Notes: generated by a model from the letters alone, not told the origin. A stretch of DNA of 64,000 nt from Bryobacterales bacterium (GCA_026954325.1 JAIXKK010000086.1:16560-80559); one strand, 5' to 3'; positions 25,432-34,842 are shown, counted from the stretch's first letter. A program made the numbers and translations.

Positions 25432-25530
25432 CCCCGCGCCGCCGGGTCTCAATCAGCGGCTCAATCGCGCCCTTTCTCACGTGTAGACGGGATTTTGTAT
25501 TCCTCCCCGGCCCGCTATCCTGAGGTCACT

Positions 25531-26163
25531 ATGCGAACAACCCGCGTGTCCGTGATCGCCCTTCTCGCCGCGGCGGTTCCCGCGTTCGGGCAATCCGATG
25601 ACGTGCGCCACCACAACTTCAGCGTGGGACTCGGCCCCGCCATCCCCAGCGGTTCCTCCAGCAACTACCTCGGAACCGCCCCCATGGTTGCCCTCCGCTA
25701 TGGCTACCGCTTCACCCGCTTCCTGCAAGCCGATGCGGGCCTGCAGCTTGCCTGGGGAGCCGCCAACAACCAGAATCCCGTCATTACCGACCTTGGCGCC
25801 GTGCAAGGCGGCGACCATGAGTACATGTTCCCCCTCGGCGGACGGCTGATCATCCCCACTCCTTTCGAGCGCATCGAGATGTCCGCCGGCGGTGGAGGCG
25901 TCTACCTCCACTACTCCGAAACCGCCCCCTCGAATCCTTACTACCAGGTGAACTGCTACAACTGCACCTCGCGCGGCGGATGGGGCGGATACGGTCTTGC
26001 CAATGTCAGCTACTTCCTCGACAGCAACAAGACCTTTCGTCTCGGCACTACGTTCCAGTACATCAGCGCCTCCACAAACGGCCAGGCGGTCGGCAACGTG
26101 GCCGCGCTCCACACCTCGGACCATTGGGCCAATCTGACCTTCGAACTCGGCATTAGTTTCTAG
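25531..26163 (+). CDS. Small outer-membrane beta-barrel protein
   Basis: A 210-residue protein with a signal peptide (MRTTRVSVIALLAAAVPAFGQ) and about eight amphipathic strands: NFSVGLGPAIPSG, MVALRYGYRFTRFLQADAGLQLAWG, RIEMSAGGGGVYLHYS, and the terminal WANLTFELGISF. An OmpA/OmpW-like barrel is likely. A CYNC pair near residue 150 may form a disulfide in a loop. Ligand and role unknown. It follows the M48 protease gene by 99 bases on the same strand and may have its own promoter; an upstream in-frame ATG at 25495 was rejected because it lies before the signal peptide. Confidence 0.82.
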   Translation: MRTTRVSVIALLAAAVPAFGQSDDVRHHNFSVGLGPAIPSGSSSNYLGTAPMVALRYGYRFTRFLQADAGLQLAWGAANNQNPVITDLGAVQGGDHEYMFPLGGRLIIPTPFERIEMSAGGGGVYLHYSETAPSNPYYQVNCYNCTSRGGWGGYGLANVSYFLDSNKTFRLGTTFQYISASTNGQAVGNVAALHTSDHWANLTFELGISF

Positions 26164-26180
26164 CGCGAATCGCCGCGGTG

Positions 26181-26813
26181 TCAAAAACCTTCCAGCAGGT
26201 GCCCCAGCTTTTCTTTCTTCGTCCTCAGGTAGTCCGCCGTGCTTGTCTGCGGAGGCACAATGCACGGCACGCGCTCGACCACTTCGACCCCTGCCTTCTC
26301 GAGCGCCTCGATCTTTTCCGGATTGTTCGACAGCAGGCGAACCTTCTCGAGCCCCAGGCGCTTCAGAATCGCTCCAGGCAACTCGTAGTTGCGCAGATCC
26401 GCGTCAAAGCCCAGCGCCTCGTTGGCTTCCACCGTGTCCGCGCCCTCATCCTGCAAGGCGTAGGCGCGCAGCTTGTTCATCAGTCCGATGCCCCGCCCCT
26501 CCTGCATCTCGTAAAGCAGAATCCCTCGCCCCTCTTCCGCGATCATCTCCAGAGCCAACTCCAGTTGCCGCCGGCAATCGCAGCGCAGGCTGTGGAACAC
26601 GTCGCCCGTCAGACACTGCGAGTGAATCCGCACCAGCGGAGGTCCGCCTTGCGTCACGTCTCCCATCACCAGAACCGCCGCTTCCTCCACCCGGTCCTCG
26701 AACGCCCCTTCAAAACCGTGGATCCGGAATCGCCCGAAACGCGACGGGAAGTCGGCTTCGGCCATCTTTGCCAGCCTGATTCTGCCAATCTCTTGCCGGG
26801 ATGTTGCGCTCAT
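26181..26813 (-). CDS. ribA: GTP cyclohydrolase II
   Basis: RibA opens GTP to the first riboflavin precursor. The 210-residue protein shows VRIHSQCLTGDVFHSLRCDC, where three Cys bind zinc, then GRGILLYEMQEGRGIGLMNKLRAYALQD and YELPGAILKRLGL with LLSNNPEKIEAL. This is a stand-alone cyclohydrolase II, without the fused DHBP synthase (RibB) seen in many bacteria. Start at 26813 taken; an internal ATG at 26765 also fits. It is divergent from the sensor kinase across only about 45 bases and convergent with the barrel gene. Confidence 0.94.
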   Translation of the reverse strand: MSATSRQEIGRIRLAKMAEADFPSRFGRFRIHGFEGAFEDRVEEAAVLVMGDVTQGGPPLVRIHSQCLTGDVFHSLRCDCRRQLELALEMIAEEGRGILLYEMQEGRGIGLMNKLRAYALQDEGADTVEANEALGFDADLRNYELPGAILKRLGLEKVRLLSNNPEKIEALEKAGVEVVERVPCIVPPQTSTADYLRTKKEKLGHLLEGF

Positions 26814-26852
26814 GTAACGAACTGCGACAATCTATAGCGGTTGCTGTCTTTC

Positions 26853-26860
26853 ATTATAAT
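26853..26860. promoter_or_regulatory. Symmetric -10-like box ATTATAAT between divergent ribA and kinase genes
   Basis: ATTATAAT is its own reverse complement, so each strand presents TATAAT. On the minus strand it would give ribA a leader of roughly 30 bases. On the plus strand it overlaps the ATG at 26859, which would make the internal ATG at 26877 the practical start. No convincing -35 was seen on either side. Confidence 0.35.
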
Positions 26861-28193
26861 GGGCGAACGGGCGGCCATGCCGGAACAGTATCTGGTTATC
26901 CTGTTTGTGAAATTGGCGGTTTCGGCTTCCTTGGCCAGCGTCCTCACTCGTGTCGTCGCCGTCCAGCGCATGCTCCTCCAGGAAGAGCGCACCCTGCGCC
27001 AGCGCCTCCTGCTGGCTCTTGCCTTCTCGGCCGTCTTCGGCGCCGGCGTCGCCACGCGCGTCGTCAGCCGTGACAGCTATCAGGCCGTCGACCTCGGCCT
27101 CGAAGGCAGCCTCTTGTGCGGCCTCATCGGCGGCTACGTCACCGGACTCTCCGGCGGCATCCTCATCTCCCTCCCCGCAATGCTTCGTGGCGAAATGCTC
27201 ACCATGCCGCTCTTTGCCGGCATCGGTGTTTTTGGCGGCCTCCTGCGCGACCTCGCCCCGGACAAGGAGGAAATCTGGCGCTTCTCTCCCTTCTTCGACA
27301 TCGGCATGGTCCGCTCTTTCCTCCGCCGCGGGGATTACCACCGCCCCCTCTTTCATCTCGCCTTTCTCGGCACTGTCCTTTTCGCCGAGTTCCTCCGCCT
27401 CAATCTGCCCACGCTGTTCGGAGCCCAGTTTCTCTTTGCCCTCTATCCCAACTGGAATCAACCTCATCCCCTCCTCGTGCTTGCCACCTATGGCGCCACG
27501 CTCTTCGCCGTCACCTTTCCCCTCAAGGTCTGGAACAATACCCGCAACGAACGCAAACTCGAGGCCCAGCAAGCCCTTCTCGTCGAGGCCCGCCTTGCCG
27601 CCCTCACCCGCCAGATCAATCCTCACTTCCTCTTCAATACCCTCAATTCCGTCTCCACCCTCATCCGCATCAATCCCGAACAGGCCCGGAAGATGATCCA
27701 CAAGCTCTCCAACATCCTCCGCCGCCTGCTTCGCAAACAGGAAAATCTCTCTCCTCTCCGAGAAGAACTCTCCTTCATCGAGGACTACCTCGCCATCGAA
27801 ATCGTCCGCTTCGGCGATAAACTTCGCGTGCAAGAGGATGTCGATCCCCTCACCCTCGACAAACTCGTCCCCAGCATGATCCTTCAGCCCCTGGTGGAGA
27901 ATAGCATCAAGCACGGCCTTAGCAGTAAAGTGGATGGCGGGGTGATCCGCATCAGGAGCCAGTCTCTCGGCAGACGCCTCCTGCTCTCGGTCGAAGACGA
28001 CGGGGTTGGCATTCCTGAGGAGAAACTCGCTAATCTGTTTGAGCAAGGCATTGGCGTCAGTAACGTGAACGAAAGGCTCAAGGTTTTGTATGGCCACGAT
28101 TTTCGCCTCTCCATCATCAGCCGTCCGGGCGAGGGCACTCGAACCGAAATCGAGATTCCTCAGCTCACCACGGCTCTCCGGGCGGTATCCTAG
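26859..28193 (+). CDS. LytS/YehU-type membrane sensor histidine kinase
   Basis: A 444-residue kinase. About five or six membrane helices occupy residues 5-215 (5TM-5TMR-like: LLCGLIGGYVTGLSGGILI, MPLFAGIGVFGGLL). The cytoplasmic part has the His_kinase motif RLAALTRQINPHFLFNTLNS (phospho-acceptor His at about 258) and an HATPase domain with PSMILQPLVENSIKHGL, VEDDGVGIP and NERLKVLYG. Members normally pair with a LytTR response regulator, but none is adjacent; the next gene is a methyltransferase. ATG at 26859 chosen; 26877 is a realistic alternative. Confidence 0.88.
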   Translation: MGERAAMPEQYLVILFVKLAVSASLASVLTRVVAVQRMLLQEERTLRQRLLLALAFSAVFGAGVATRVVSRDSYQAVDLGLEGSLLCGLIGGYVTGLSGGILISLPAMLRGEMLTMPLFAGIGVFGGLLRDLAPDKEEIWRFSPFFDIGMVRSFLRRGDYHRPLFHLAFLGTVLFAEFLRLNLPTLFGAQFLFALYPNWNQPHPLLVLATYGATLFAVTFPLKVWNNTRNERKLEAQQALLVEARLAALTRQINPHFLFNTLNSVSTLIRINPEQARKMIHKLSNILRRLLRKQENLSPLREELSFIEDYLAIEIVRFGDKLRVQEDVDPLTLDKLVPSMILQPLVENSIKHGLSSKVDGGVIRIRSQSLGRRLLLSVEDDGVGIPEEKLANLFEQGIGVSNVNERLKVLYGHDFRLSIISRPGEGTRTEIEIPQLTTALRAVS

Positions 28194-28205
28194 GTGAACG
28201 CGCTC

Positions 28206-28898
28206 ATGCAGAACCTGCTGAAGCAGCAAACCATAGCCTCGTCCATCGAGGACAGACTGCCCGTTACGGTCGCCGCCCATACGCGCCGCGTCTATGACCG
28301 CCTGGCTTCCTTCTACCACCTCTCGACGATGTTCTTTCACTCCAAGGCCCACCGCTGCGCCCTCGAACAATCCGGCGTTTCCGACGGAATGCGCGTCCTT
28401 GAAGTCGCTACCGGGAGCGGCGAAATGTTCCACCGGCTTGTGAAGGCTAATCCAAAGGGCGCCACGCTCGGGCTTGACCTGTCGCCCAATATGGCCGCCC
28501 GAACCCAGCATCGCGCCAGCAAACGGTTCCCTGACGCCTTCGCCCGCTGCCAGGCCGTGGATGCCCGCTACCTCCCTTTTCGCGATGAGACCTTCGACGC
28601 CGTCATCTCCTGCTATCTGCTCGAACTGCTCAGTCAGGAAGATATTTCCCGCACTTTGTCGGAAATCCGCCGCGTCCTGCGCCCTCACGCCGCCGTCACC
28701 CTCGTCCTCATCGGCCAGAATACGGAAGTGTTCAACCGCCTCTACGATCTCGCCGGAAGCCTCGTCCCCGCCTTCTGGGGACGCCAGATTGAAGAGAAAG
28801 TGACCGATTTCCTCGCAGAGCAGAACCTGCGGATTCTCCACGATTGCGTCGTGCGCCAGACGTTTTACCCCTCCCGGATTCTCACCGCCCGCAAGTAG
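28206..28898 (+). CDS. Class I SAM-dependent methyltransferase (UbiE-like)
   Basis: A 230-residue methyltransferase. Motif I is VLEVATGSGEMFHRL (about residue 65), then LGLDLSPNMAART (post I), AVDARYLPFRDETFDAVISCYLLELL (motifs II-III) and LSEIRRVLRPHAAVTLVLIG. The RVYDRLASFYHLSTMFFHSK region resembles UbiE/COQ5 enzymes that methylate quinones or lipids. The acceptor is unknown. I prefer the ATG at 28206 because TAGGTGA at 28191-28197, overlapping the kinase stop codon, is an excellent Shine-Dalgarno; a GTG at 28194 is also possible. The tight spacing implies one operon with the kinase. Confidence 0.84.
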   Translation: MQNLLKQQTIASSIEDRLPVTVAAHTRRVYDRLASFYHLSTMFFHSKAHRCALEQSGVSDGMRVLEVATGSGEMFHRLVKANPKGATLGLDLSPNMAARTQHRASKRFPDAFARCQAVDARYLPFRDETFDAVISCYLLELLSQEDISRTLSEIRRVLRPHAAVTLVLIGQNTEVFNRLYDLAGSLVPAFWGRQIEEKVTDFLAEQNLRILHDCVVRQTFYPSRILTARK

Positions 28899-28984
28899 CT
28901 GGCGTTTGCATTACGGGGAAATCCGGCGAGCCTACTCTGTGGCGCAATAGCGCGCCCCTCTCCCCCCGCCGATATCTCCCCTGT

Positions 28985-30700
28985 ATGTGTCGCTTCACTC
29001 TCCTCCTCCTCGCTGCTCTCCCCTCCTTCCCCCAAGTTCTTCCCACTCTCTCTCTCACCCCCTCCACCCTCGGCTTCACCTACCAGATTGGAGCAGCCAC
29101 CCTGCCCGCCGCCCAAACCATTCAGGTCAAGCGCGGCGGCTCCGGCGCCGCCCTCGATTTCACTGCCTCTCTCTCGCCCTCGGCCCCTTGGCTCATTGTC
29201 ACTCCCACCGCGGGAAAAACCGGAACGTCCATCAGTCTTCGGGTCAATCCCACTTCCTTGAACGCCGGCACTTACTCCACCACCCTCCAGGTGGACGCCA
29301 CGGGCGCGGCCGGTCCCGTCACCGCTTCCATCGCGCTCATCGTGAAGAACCCGCCTCCCACCATGACCGCCGCGCCGGCCTCTCTCGCCTTCGGATGGCA
29401 GACAGACTCCGCTTCGCCGCCCGCCACGCAGACCGTCTCTGTCTCCACCAATGGAGAGCCGCTCTCCTTCACGGCCGCCGTGGCCGGCGCCACCTGGCTG
29501 AGCATTACGCCCTCCGTGGGCGTGGTCCTCTCCGGAAGCCCCGTCACCCTCACTCTCTCCGCCGATACCACCGGTCTTGTCCCGGCCACCTACACAAGCC
29601 GCATCACGCTCACCTCTCTCACGGCTTCCAACAAAACCGTCACCATTCCCGTCACGCTCACCGTTGATCCGGGAACCGCCGTCATCAGTTCCATCTGGCC
29701 TTCCTCGGCGCCCATCGGATCCAACGACACCACCATCACCATTCGCGGGTCGCACTTGTTCAAAGCCTCCACGGTAAAGGCAGGCGCCGCTGACCTCACC
29801 GCCACGTGGATCAGCGCGGGCGCGATGCTCGCCGTGGTTCCCAAGGCCATGCTCACCACTCAGGGCAGCCTGTCCATTACCGTTCTCAATTCGCCCAGGC
29901 CCGCCTCCAACGCCGTTGTCTTTACCGTCACTCCCCCGGGCCCCAGCATCCAGGGCATTGTCAACGCGGCCAGTTTCGCCGGCCTTAGCCCCAAGCCGCA
30001 ACTGGCCCCCGGGGAGATCATCTCCATCTTCGGTTCCGCGCTCGGCCCATCCAGCGCCCTCGTCGCTGTTCCCACGGGCAATGCATTCCCCACCAGTCTC
30101 GGAACCCCGCCCACCATCGTCGAATTCGAGGTCAGTTCCCTCTGGGTGCCCGCGCCCATCATCTTCGCCCAGGCCAATCAGGTCAATTGCCAGGTCCCTT
30201 TCAGCATCCCTACCGGCACAGACCTGAAAATGCGTGTCACCTACAATGCTCTTATCTCCGCGGACTTCCTCTATGACGGTATCGCCGCGGATCCTGGTAT
30301 CTTCACAGTCGATAGCTCCGGCCGCGGCCAGGCCGCCGCTCTGAATTACGACCCCGGCGCCGCCGCCTATTCGCTCAATTCAGCCTCCAACCCGGCCTCC
30401 AAGGGCGGCGTCCTCGTCCTCTTCATCACCGGCGGCGGCGCCATCACGCCCGTTCCCAACCCCGATGGCCAGTTGACGCCGCTCACGCCATTGCCCACGC
30501 TCACGGCCGTCCCCTCGATCACCATCGGGGGCGATGCCGCCACTATCATCTCGGCCACCGCCGTACCCGGCGCGCTCGGCGGACTCGCCCAACTGAATGT
30601 CTCCGTTCCCAGTTCCCTCAAGGCCGGCAAGGACCTTCCTGTCGTCGTCGTCATCGGCGGACATGCCTCGCCCGTCACCGCCACCATCGCCGTGAAGTAA
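28985..30700 (+). CDS. Secreted BACON/IPT protein with TIGR03437 C-terminal domain
   Basis: A 571-residue exported protein. After a signal peptide (MCRFTLLLLAALPSFPQ) come two BACON-type beta modules (about 20-125 and 130-225; paired motifs APWLIVTPTAGKTG and ATWLSITPSVGVVL), an IPT/TIG domain (about 230-315, SSIWPSSAPIGSNDTTITIRGSHLF) and the TIGR03437 domain from about 320 (GIVNAASFAGL, LAPGEIISIFGSALGP, ANQVNCQVPF). TIGR03437 is abundant in Solibacter-like acidobacteria and has no established function. The protein is probably extracellular or on the cell surface. Confidence 0.85.
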   Translation: MCRFTLLLLAALPSFPQVLPTLSLTPSTLGFTYQIGAATLPAAQTIQVKRGGSGAALDFTASLSPSAPWLIVTPTAGKTGTSISLRVNPTSLNAGTYSTTLQVDATGAAGPVTASIALIVKNPPPTMTAAPASLAFGWQTDSASPPATQTVSVSTNGEPLSFTAAVAGATWLSITPSVGVVLSGSPVTLTLSADTTGLVPATYTSRITLTSLTASNKTVTIPVTLTVDPGTAVISSIWPSSAPIGSNDTTITIRGSHLFKASTVKAGAADLTATWISAGAMLAVVPKAMLTTQGSLSITVLNSPRPASNAVVFTVTPPGPSIQGIVNAASFAGLSPKPQLAPGEIISIFGSALGPSSALVAVPTGNAFPTSLGTPPTIVEFEVSSLWVPAPIIFAQANQVNCQVPFSIPTGTDLKMRVTYNALISADFLYDGIAADPGIFTVDSSGRGQAAALNYDPGAAAYSLNSASNPASKGGVLVLFITGGGAITPVPNPDGQLTPLTPLPTLTAVPSITIGGDAATIISATAVPGALGGLAQLNVSVPSSLKAGKDLPVVVVIGGHASPVTATIAVK

Positions 30701-30734
30701 CACCGCGTTACAATGACGCACGAAGGTATTTTTT

Positions 30735-31589
30735 ATGAACCGTCGTGCTTTTCTCGCCGCTGCCTCTCTCCTTCCCCTGCCCTCCATGGCTGCGCAGCGG
30801 CTCCCCATCCGGAAGGCTGTTCTGCTCGGCATGCTGCCCTCCCAACTGAGTATCCGGGACCGGTTTCAACTCGCCAAGGACTGCGGATTCGAGGAAATCG
30901 AACTGCCCACCACGCCCGATCCCGCCGCCGCCGCGGAAATGCGCAAAGCTTCCGAGACTACCGGACTGCGTATTCACTCGGTCATGAACAGCGATCACTG
31001 GCGCTATCCACTTTCGAGCGGCGATCCGGAAGTGGTCCGCAAATGCGTTGCCGGCATGGAGACCAGCCTCCACAACGCACATGACTGGGGCGCCGACACC
31101 GTCCTCCTCGTTCCCGCCGTCGTCAATCCGAAGACCAGCTACGGCGAAGCCTGGCAGCGCTCCCAGGAACGGATTCGCCGCATGATCCCCATGGCCGAAA
31201 ACCTCAAGGTCATTATCGCCGTCGAAGAGGTATGGAATAAGTTCCTCCTGAGTCCCCTCGAATTTGCCCGTTACGTCGACGAATTTCAAAGCCCTTGGGT
31301 GCGCGCCTATTTCGACGTCGGCAACGTCGTCCTCTACGGCTACCCTCAGGATTGGATCCGCACCCTCGGCAAGCGGATCGTCAAACTCCATTTCAAGGAT
31401 TTCAAATTCGCGAAGCGTGTCGCCGAATTCGTGAATCTCCGCGACGGCGAGATTGACTGGAAAGAGATCCACAATGCCCTCACCGGGATCGGCTACAAAG
31501 GATCCGCCACGGTGGAACTGGCCTCCGGCGACGCCGCCTACCTCAAGGACGTCAGCCACCGCGTCGACCTCATCCTCGAAGGCGCCTGA
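30735..31589 (+). CDS. Exported TIM-barrel sugar-phosphate isomerase/epimerase-like protein (second copy)
   Basis: A 284-residue paralogue of the family at 11881. A Tat-like leader (MNRRAFLAAASLLPLPSMAA) precedes the barrel: DCGFEEIELPTTPDP, GLRIHSVMNSDHWRY, ADTVLLVPAVVNP, KVIIAVEEVWNKFLLSP, VRAYFDVGNVVLYG, RIVKLHFKDFKF and GSATVELASGD. The metal ligand pattern Glu (VEEV), Asp (FDVGN), His (LHFKD) and Glu (VELA) is intact. The FDVGNVV and KDF motifs are like hexulose-phosphate isomerase and tagatose epimerase relatives. Starts after GAAGGT. It lies 16 bases before sppA and may be transcribed with it. Confidence 0.86.
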   Translation: MNRRAFLAAASLLPLPSMAAQRLPIRKAVLLGMLPSQLSIRDRFQLAKDCGFEEIELPTTPDPAAAAEMRKASETTGLRIHSVMNSDHWRYPLSSGDPEVVRKCVAGMETSLHNAHDWGADTVLLVPAVVNPKTSYGEAWQRSQERIRRMIPMAENLKVIIAVEEVWNKFLLSPLEFARYVDEFQSPWVRAYFDVGNVVLYGYPQDWIRTLGKRIVKLHFKDFKFAKRVAEFVNLRDGEIDWKEIHNALTGIGYKGSATVELASGDAAYLKDVSHRVDLILEGA

Positions 31590-31605
31590 TCGCCTGCCCT
31601 AACCG

Positions 31606-33285
31606 ATGCGGAATTTCCTGGCCGGTATCCTCGGCGGACTGCTTCTCGCCCTGCTCCTGGGAGTCTCTGTTGCCTGGCTTGTCCCCTGGTGGCTCGAACG
31701 TCCTCCCTCGGTGGCCAAGGGCACAACGCTCGTCCTTCGTCTATCCGGGACTATCTACGAGCAGGAGCCTCCCACCCTCTACCCCTTCGGCGAACGGTCC
31801 TGGACGACGCTTCGCCTCTGGGAAACCCTCGGAAAGGCCGCCGCCGACCCGCGCATCGTGGCCCTCCTGCTCTTCCCGGAAAAACCCGCCGCCGGCTGGG
31901 CCAAACTCGCCGAAATCCGCAATTCCTTGCTTCTCTTCCGCAAGACCGGCAAGCCCGTGGCCGCCTATTTGCGCAGCGCGACCGCGCGCGATTATTTCCT
32001 CGCTACCGCCGCCGGCAGGCTGGCTGCTCCCCCCGGCGACATCGTGGACCTCAAAGGACTCCGCGCCGAACTCACCTATGGACGCCTTGCCCTCGACAAA
32101 CTCGGAATCCTCCCCGAGTTTGAGAGCATTGGCCGCTATAAGGACGGCGCCGGTATCCTCACCCGCTCTTCCAGCACCCCCGAAACCCGGCAGGTCATCA
32201 ACAATCTCCTCGATTCGCGGCTCGATTCACTCATCTCGGCCATCTCCCAAAGCCGCCACCGCGCCCCCCAACAGGTGCGCCAACTGTTCGATGAAGGGCC
32301 GTTCCTCGCCGCCTCCGCCCTCGCCTCCGGACTCATCGACGCCGCCCAATACGAAGACCAGGCTCGCTCGGAACTCGCCGCCGCGCTCCACCAGAAGGAA
32401 CTCACCACACTCTCCGCCGCCGATTACCAGCGTGTTCGCGCCCCCGCTCCCGGACGCGATGGAAAACAGAAGATCGCCTTTGTCGCCGCCGAGGGAGATA
32501 TCCTCCGCTCTCCCATCCCTTTCTTCGATCAGCAAATCCTCGATCCCGAATCATTCGCCCTAACCCTGAAAAAGGTGCGCGAGGATGACTCCATCAAAGC
32601 CGTCATTCTTCGCATTGACTCCCCAGGAGGCGATGCGATTGCCTCCGATGAGATGACGCGGGAAGTGAGGCGGCTCGCTGCCGCAAAACCTGTCATCGTC
32701 TCCATGGCCGATGTCGCCGCCAGCGGCGGCTATGCTCTCGCCATGGGAGCCCCCACGGTGGTGGCCTATCCGGAAACCATCACCGGCTCCATCGGCGTCT
32801 TCTTCGGCAAACTCACGCTCACCGGCCTGTACGGCAAACTCGGAATTCGCAAGGAGATCTACACCCGAGGCCGTTTCGCCGCCATTGACTCCGATGCGCA
32901 ACCGCTCACCGCCGAGAGCCGCCGGAAGCTTCACGCTTCGCTCGAAGCCGTATATGCCGATTTTGTCCGCCAGGTCGCCGCGTCGCGAAAAAAGAAGTTT
33001 GACGAGATTGACCGTGTCGCTCAAGGACGCGTCTGGCTCGGCTCGGAGGCGAAGGCGAACGGGCTCGTCGATGACCTCGGTGGAATCGAACGCGCCATCG
33101 GCCTGGCCAGACAGCGCGCGTCTATCCCTGCCCGGGAGCAGATCCGGCTCGTCGTCTTCCCTTCCTCCCCCGGTTGGATTCATTCCCTCGAACAGAGGCT
33201 TGCGCCATTCATCCGCTCAACGCCGCTCCTCCGCCTCTCCTCCGGTGTCTGGAAACGAATCCCTTTCGAACTCGATGTGGATTGA
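31606..33285 (+). CDS. sppA: Signal peptide peptidase SppA, long form
   Basis: A 559-residue membrane-anchored serine protease that degrades cleaved signal peptides. One N-terminal helix (about 5-28) is followed by two S49 domains. The first provides the Lys of the Ser-Lys dyad in ESIGRYKDGAG (about residue 180). The second has VILRIDSPGGDAIASDEM and the nucleophilic Ser in MADVAASGGYALAMGA (about residue 372), then ETITGSIGVFFGKLTL. The tandem layout is the E. coli type, not the short Bacillus type. Ends 2 bases before the convergent sigma gene. Confidence 0.93.
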   Translation: MRNFLAGILGGLLLALLLGVSVAWLVPWWLERPPSVAKGTTLVLRLSGTIYEQEPPTLYPFGERSWTTLRLWETLGKAAADPRIVALLLFPEKPAAGWAKLAEIRNSLLLFRKTGKPVAAYLRSATARDYFLATAAGRLAAPPGDIVDLKGLRAELTYGRLALDKLGILPEFESIGRYKDGAGILTRSSSTPETRQVINNLLDSRLDSLISAISQSRHRAPQQVRQLFDEGPFLAASALASGLIDAAQYEDQARSELAAALHQKELTTLSAADYQRVRAPAPGRDGKQKIAFVAAEGDILRSPIPFFDQQILDPESFALTLKKVREDDSIKAVILRIDSPGGDAIASDEMTREVRRLAAAKPVIVSMADVAASGGYALAMGAPTVVAYPETITGSIGVFFGKLTLTGLYGKLGIRKEIYTRGRFAAIDSDAQPLTAESRRKLHASLEAVYADFVRQVAASRKKKFDEIDRVAQGRVWLGSEAKANGLVDDLGGIERAIGLARQRASIPAREQIRLVVFPSSPGWIHSLEQRLAPFIRSTPLLRLSSGVWKRIPFELDVD

Positions 33286-33287
33286 CC

Positions 33288-34079
33288 TCAATCGGCAAAT
33301 GCGCAGGCCGAGTGAATTCCATTCGATTGCAGCACCACCGCCATCTTCTCGAGCGCGGACTTGTGGATTTGCGAAACCCGGCTCTCGTTGATTCCCAACA
33401 GCCCGCCGATCTCTTTCATCGTCATCTCGTTGGTGTAGTACAGCAGCACCACCTTCTGGTACCGCTCCGGCAGCGACTTCATCGCATCCGCCAGCACGGA
33501 TCGCAATTGCTGGTGAGCACACATCCGGTCCGGCTGCGTCTCCGGCTTCGACGGGAAATCCGGCGCCGGAAGATCATCCTGGTCATTGGCGCGTGAACTG
33601 GCCGATACCAGCCCCACACTCCGCAAGTCCAACATCATCTGACGCCACCGCTCCACTTCCACGCCCAGTTTCTCGGCTACTTCCGATTCCGTGGGATTGC
33701 GCTGCAATGCCGCCGCCAGATCCCGCGTTGCCGCCTCCACCTGCTTATGGCGGCGTCTCAAGTCGCGCGACGCCCAATCCAGTTGCCGCAAGCTGTCCAG
33801 AATCGCTCCCTTGATCCGGTGCTTGGCGTAGCTCGAGAACACCACCTTCTTGTCCGGATTGTACTTGCTCGCGGCGTCAAACAGCCCCAGAATTCCCGCA
33901 TGCACCAAGTCATCCAGCTCCACGTGGACGGGTAGGTTCTCGTGTACCCGAACCGCGATTGCCTTCACTAATGGCAAATGTTCCAATACCACCCGGTCTC
34001 GTCTCGAAGCCCGCGTGATTGGATTCTGTACGACATTCGTGCCGCGCATGTCTTGGATTTTCGCTTTCGCTGTGCCCAT
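33288..34079 (-). CDS. FliA/WhiG-class RNA polymerase sigma factor
   Basis: A 263-residue group 3 sigma-70 factor. Region 2 (about 25-95) has LEHLPLVKAIAVRVHENLPVHVELDDLVHAGILGLFDAA and FSSYAKHRIKGAILDSLRQLDW. Region 3 (about 100-165) has RDLRRRHKQVEAATRDLAAALQRNPTESEVAEKLGV. Region 4 (about 200-250) has LPERYQKVVLLYYTNEMTMKEIGGLLGINESRVSQIHKSAL. This class drives flagellar or developmental genes, but no flagellar gene is in the window; pilus-related genes begin about 1.1 kb away. ATG at 34079 was chosen because GGGAGAG and family length fit; the open frame extends about 100 residues upstream without sigma-like content. Confidence 0.92.
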   Translation of the reverse strand: MGTAKAKIQDMRGTNVVQNPITRASRRDRVVLEHLPLVKAIAVRVHENLPVHVELDDLVHAGILGLFDAASKYNPDKKVVFSSYAKHRIKGAILDSLRQLDWASRDLRRRHKQVEAATRDLAAALQRNPTESEVAEKLGVEVERWRQMMLDLRSVGLVSASSRANDQDDLPAPDFPSKPETQPDRMCAHQQLRSVLADAMKSLPERYQKVVLLYYTNEMTMKEIGGLLGINESRVSQIHKSALEKMAVVLQSNGIHSACAFAD

Positions 34080-34550
34080 TTCTTCGAGTCTCTCCCTTTC
34101 CGCTCTGGCCTTCCCTGCTTCAAACCGGCCGGCGTTTTTCCCGGTGCAACCAACCGTTACGCCCGCCCATGGATGCAATCTGCTCGCCAAGCGCTGACAG
34201 ACTCCATCCCCAAACCCTCCGTCTGACACGTTTCCCAACGCCAACACCGCGCTGCACCGATGTTTAGCGCCGCTTCCGGACCGTTCCCCAATCCGCGCGA
34301 AATCCGCCTCCACTCCCTGACCCCCCTCCGTCAAAACCAATTTGGAATCAGAAAGCCGAACCGGCGTTTCAGAGTGGAACATTCCGTCCCAAAATGAAAC
34401 TCGTTTTTCCGTCTGTAGTTTCTTGAATAAGCTTATCGGAGGGAAGGGATTTTGAACTAGAGGGAAATGGATCGGAAATGGCTGATTCGAAGTTTGCGTT
34501 TGCCCTATTCCCCCCTCCCCATATTGGGGGGTGGAATCGGCTGCTACCGT
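34080..34550. other. 471-base gene-free region upstream of the sigma gene
   Basis: No protein-like frame is seen on either strand. It must hold the promoter and leader of the minus-strand sigma factor. A TTGACG sits on the minus strand near 34323, but no matching -10 is evident. A G/C-rich hairpin CCCCA-TAT-TGGGG near 34521-34533 lies just past the end of the small membrane gene and may be its terminator. Confidence 0.3.
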
Positions 34551-34757
34551 CTAGTCCTTTCGATTATCTCCGTCATCTCCCGCTTCCTCCTGCTTCCGCT
34601 TCAGATGCGCGACATACGTCTTCGCCGCCAGCCCTCCCAGCACGATCAGCGTCACCATCCGGATGGCCCCCTCGAGTGTCGTCAGTGACAGCACCCCTAG
34701 CGCCCCATACAGCCCCATCGCTACCGCCAGCCGCTTGCTCTCCGCCTCGTGATTCAT
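34551..34757 (-). CDS. Small two-helix membrane protein, function unknown
   Basis: A 68-residue protein. Residues about 10-25 (LAVAMGLYGALGVLSLTT) and 31-47 (IRMVTLIVLGGLAAKTYVA) are hydrophobic, and the C-terminus is highly charged (LKRKQEEAGDDGDNRKD), so it should sit in the inner membrane with a cytoplasmic tail. No family recognised. It is transcribed toward the sigma factor gene but separated from it by 471 bases. Confidence 0.6.
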   Translation of the reverse strand: MNHEAESKRLAVAMGLYGALGVLSLTTLEGAIRMVTLIVLGGLAAKTYVAHLKRKQEEAGDDGDNRKD

Positions 34758-34842
34758 GACAAGAGTTTAATCCCTCATTTTCGCAACTCTCCCCGCAACA
34801 TTTCGAGTCCTCTCGCGTTTGCAGATTCAGGAGGCTGAAAGC

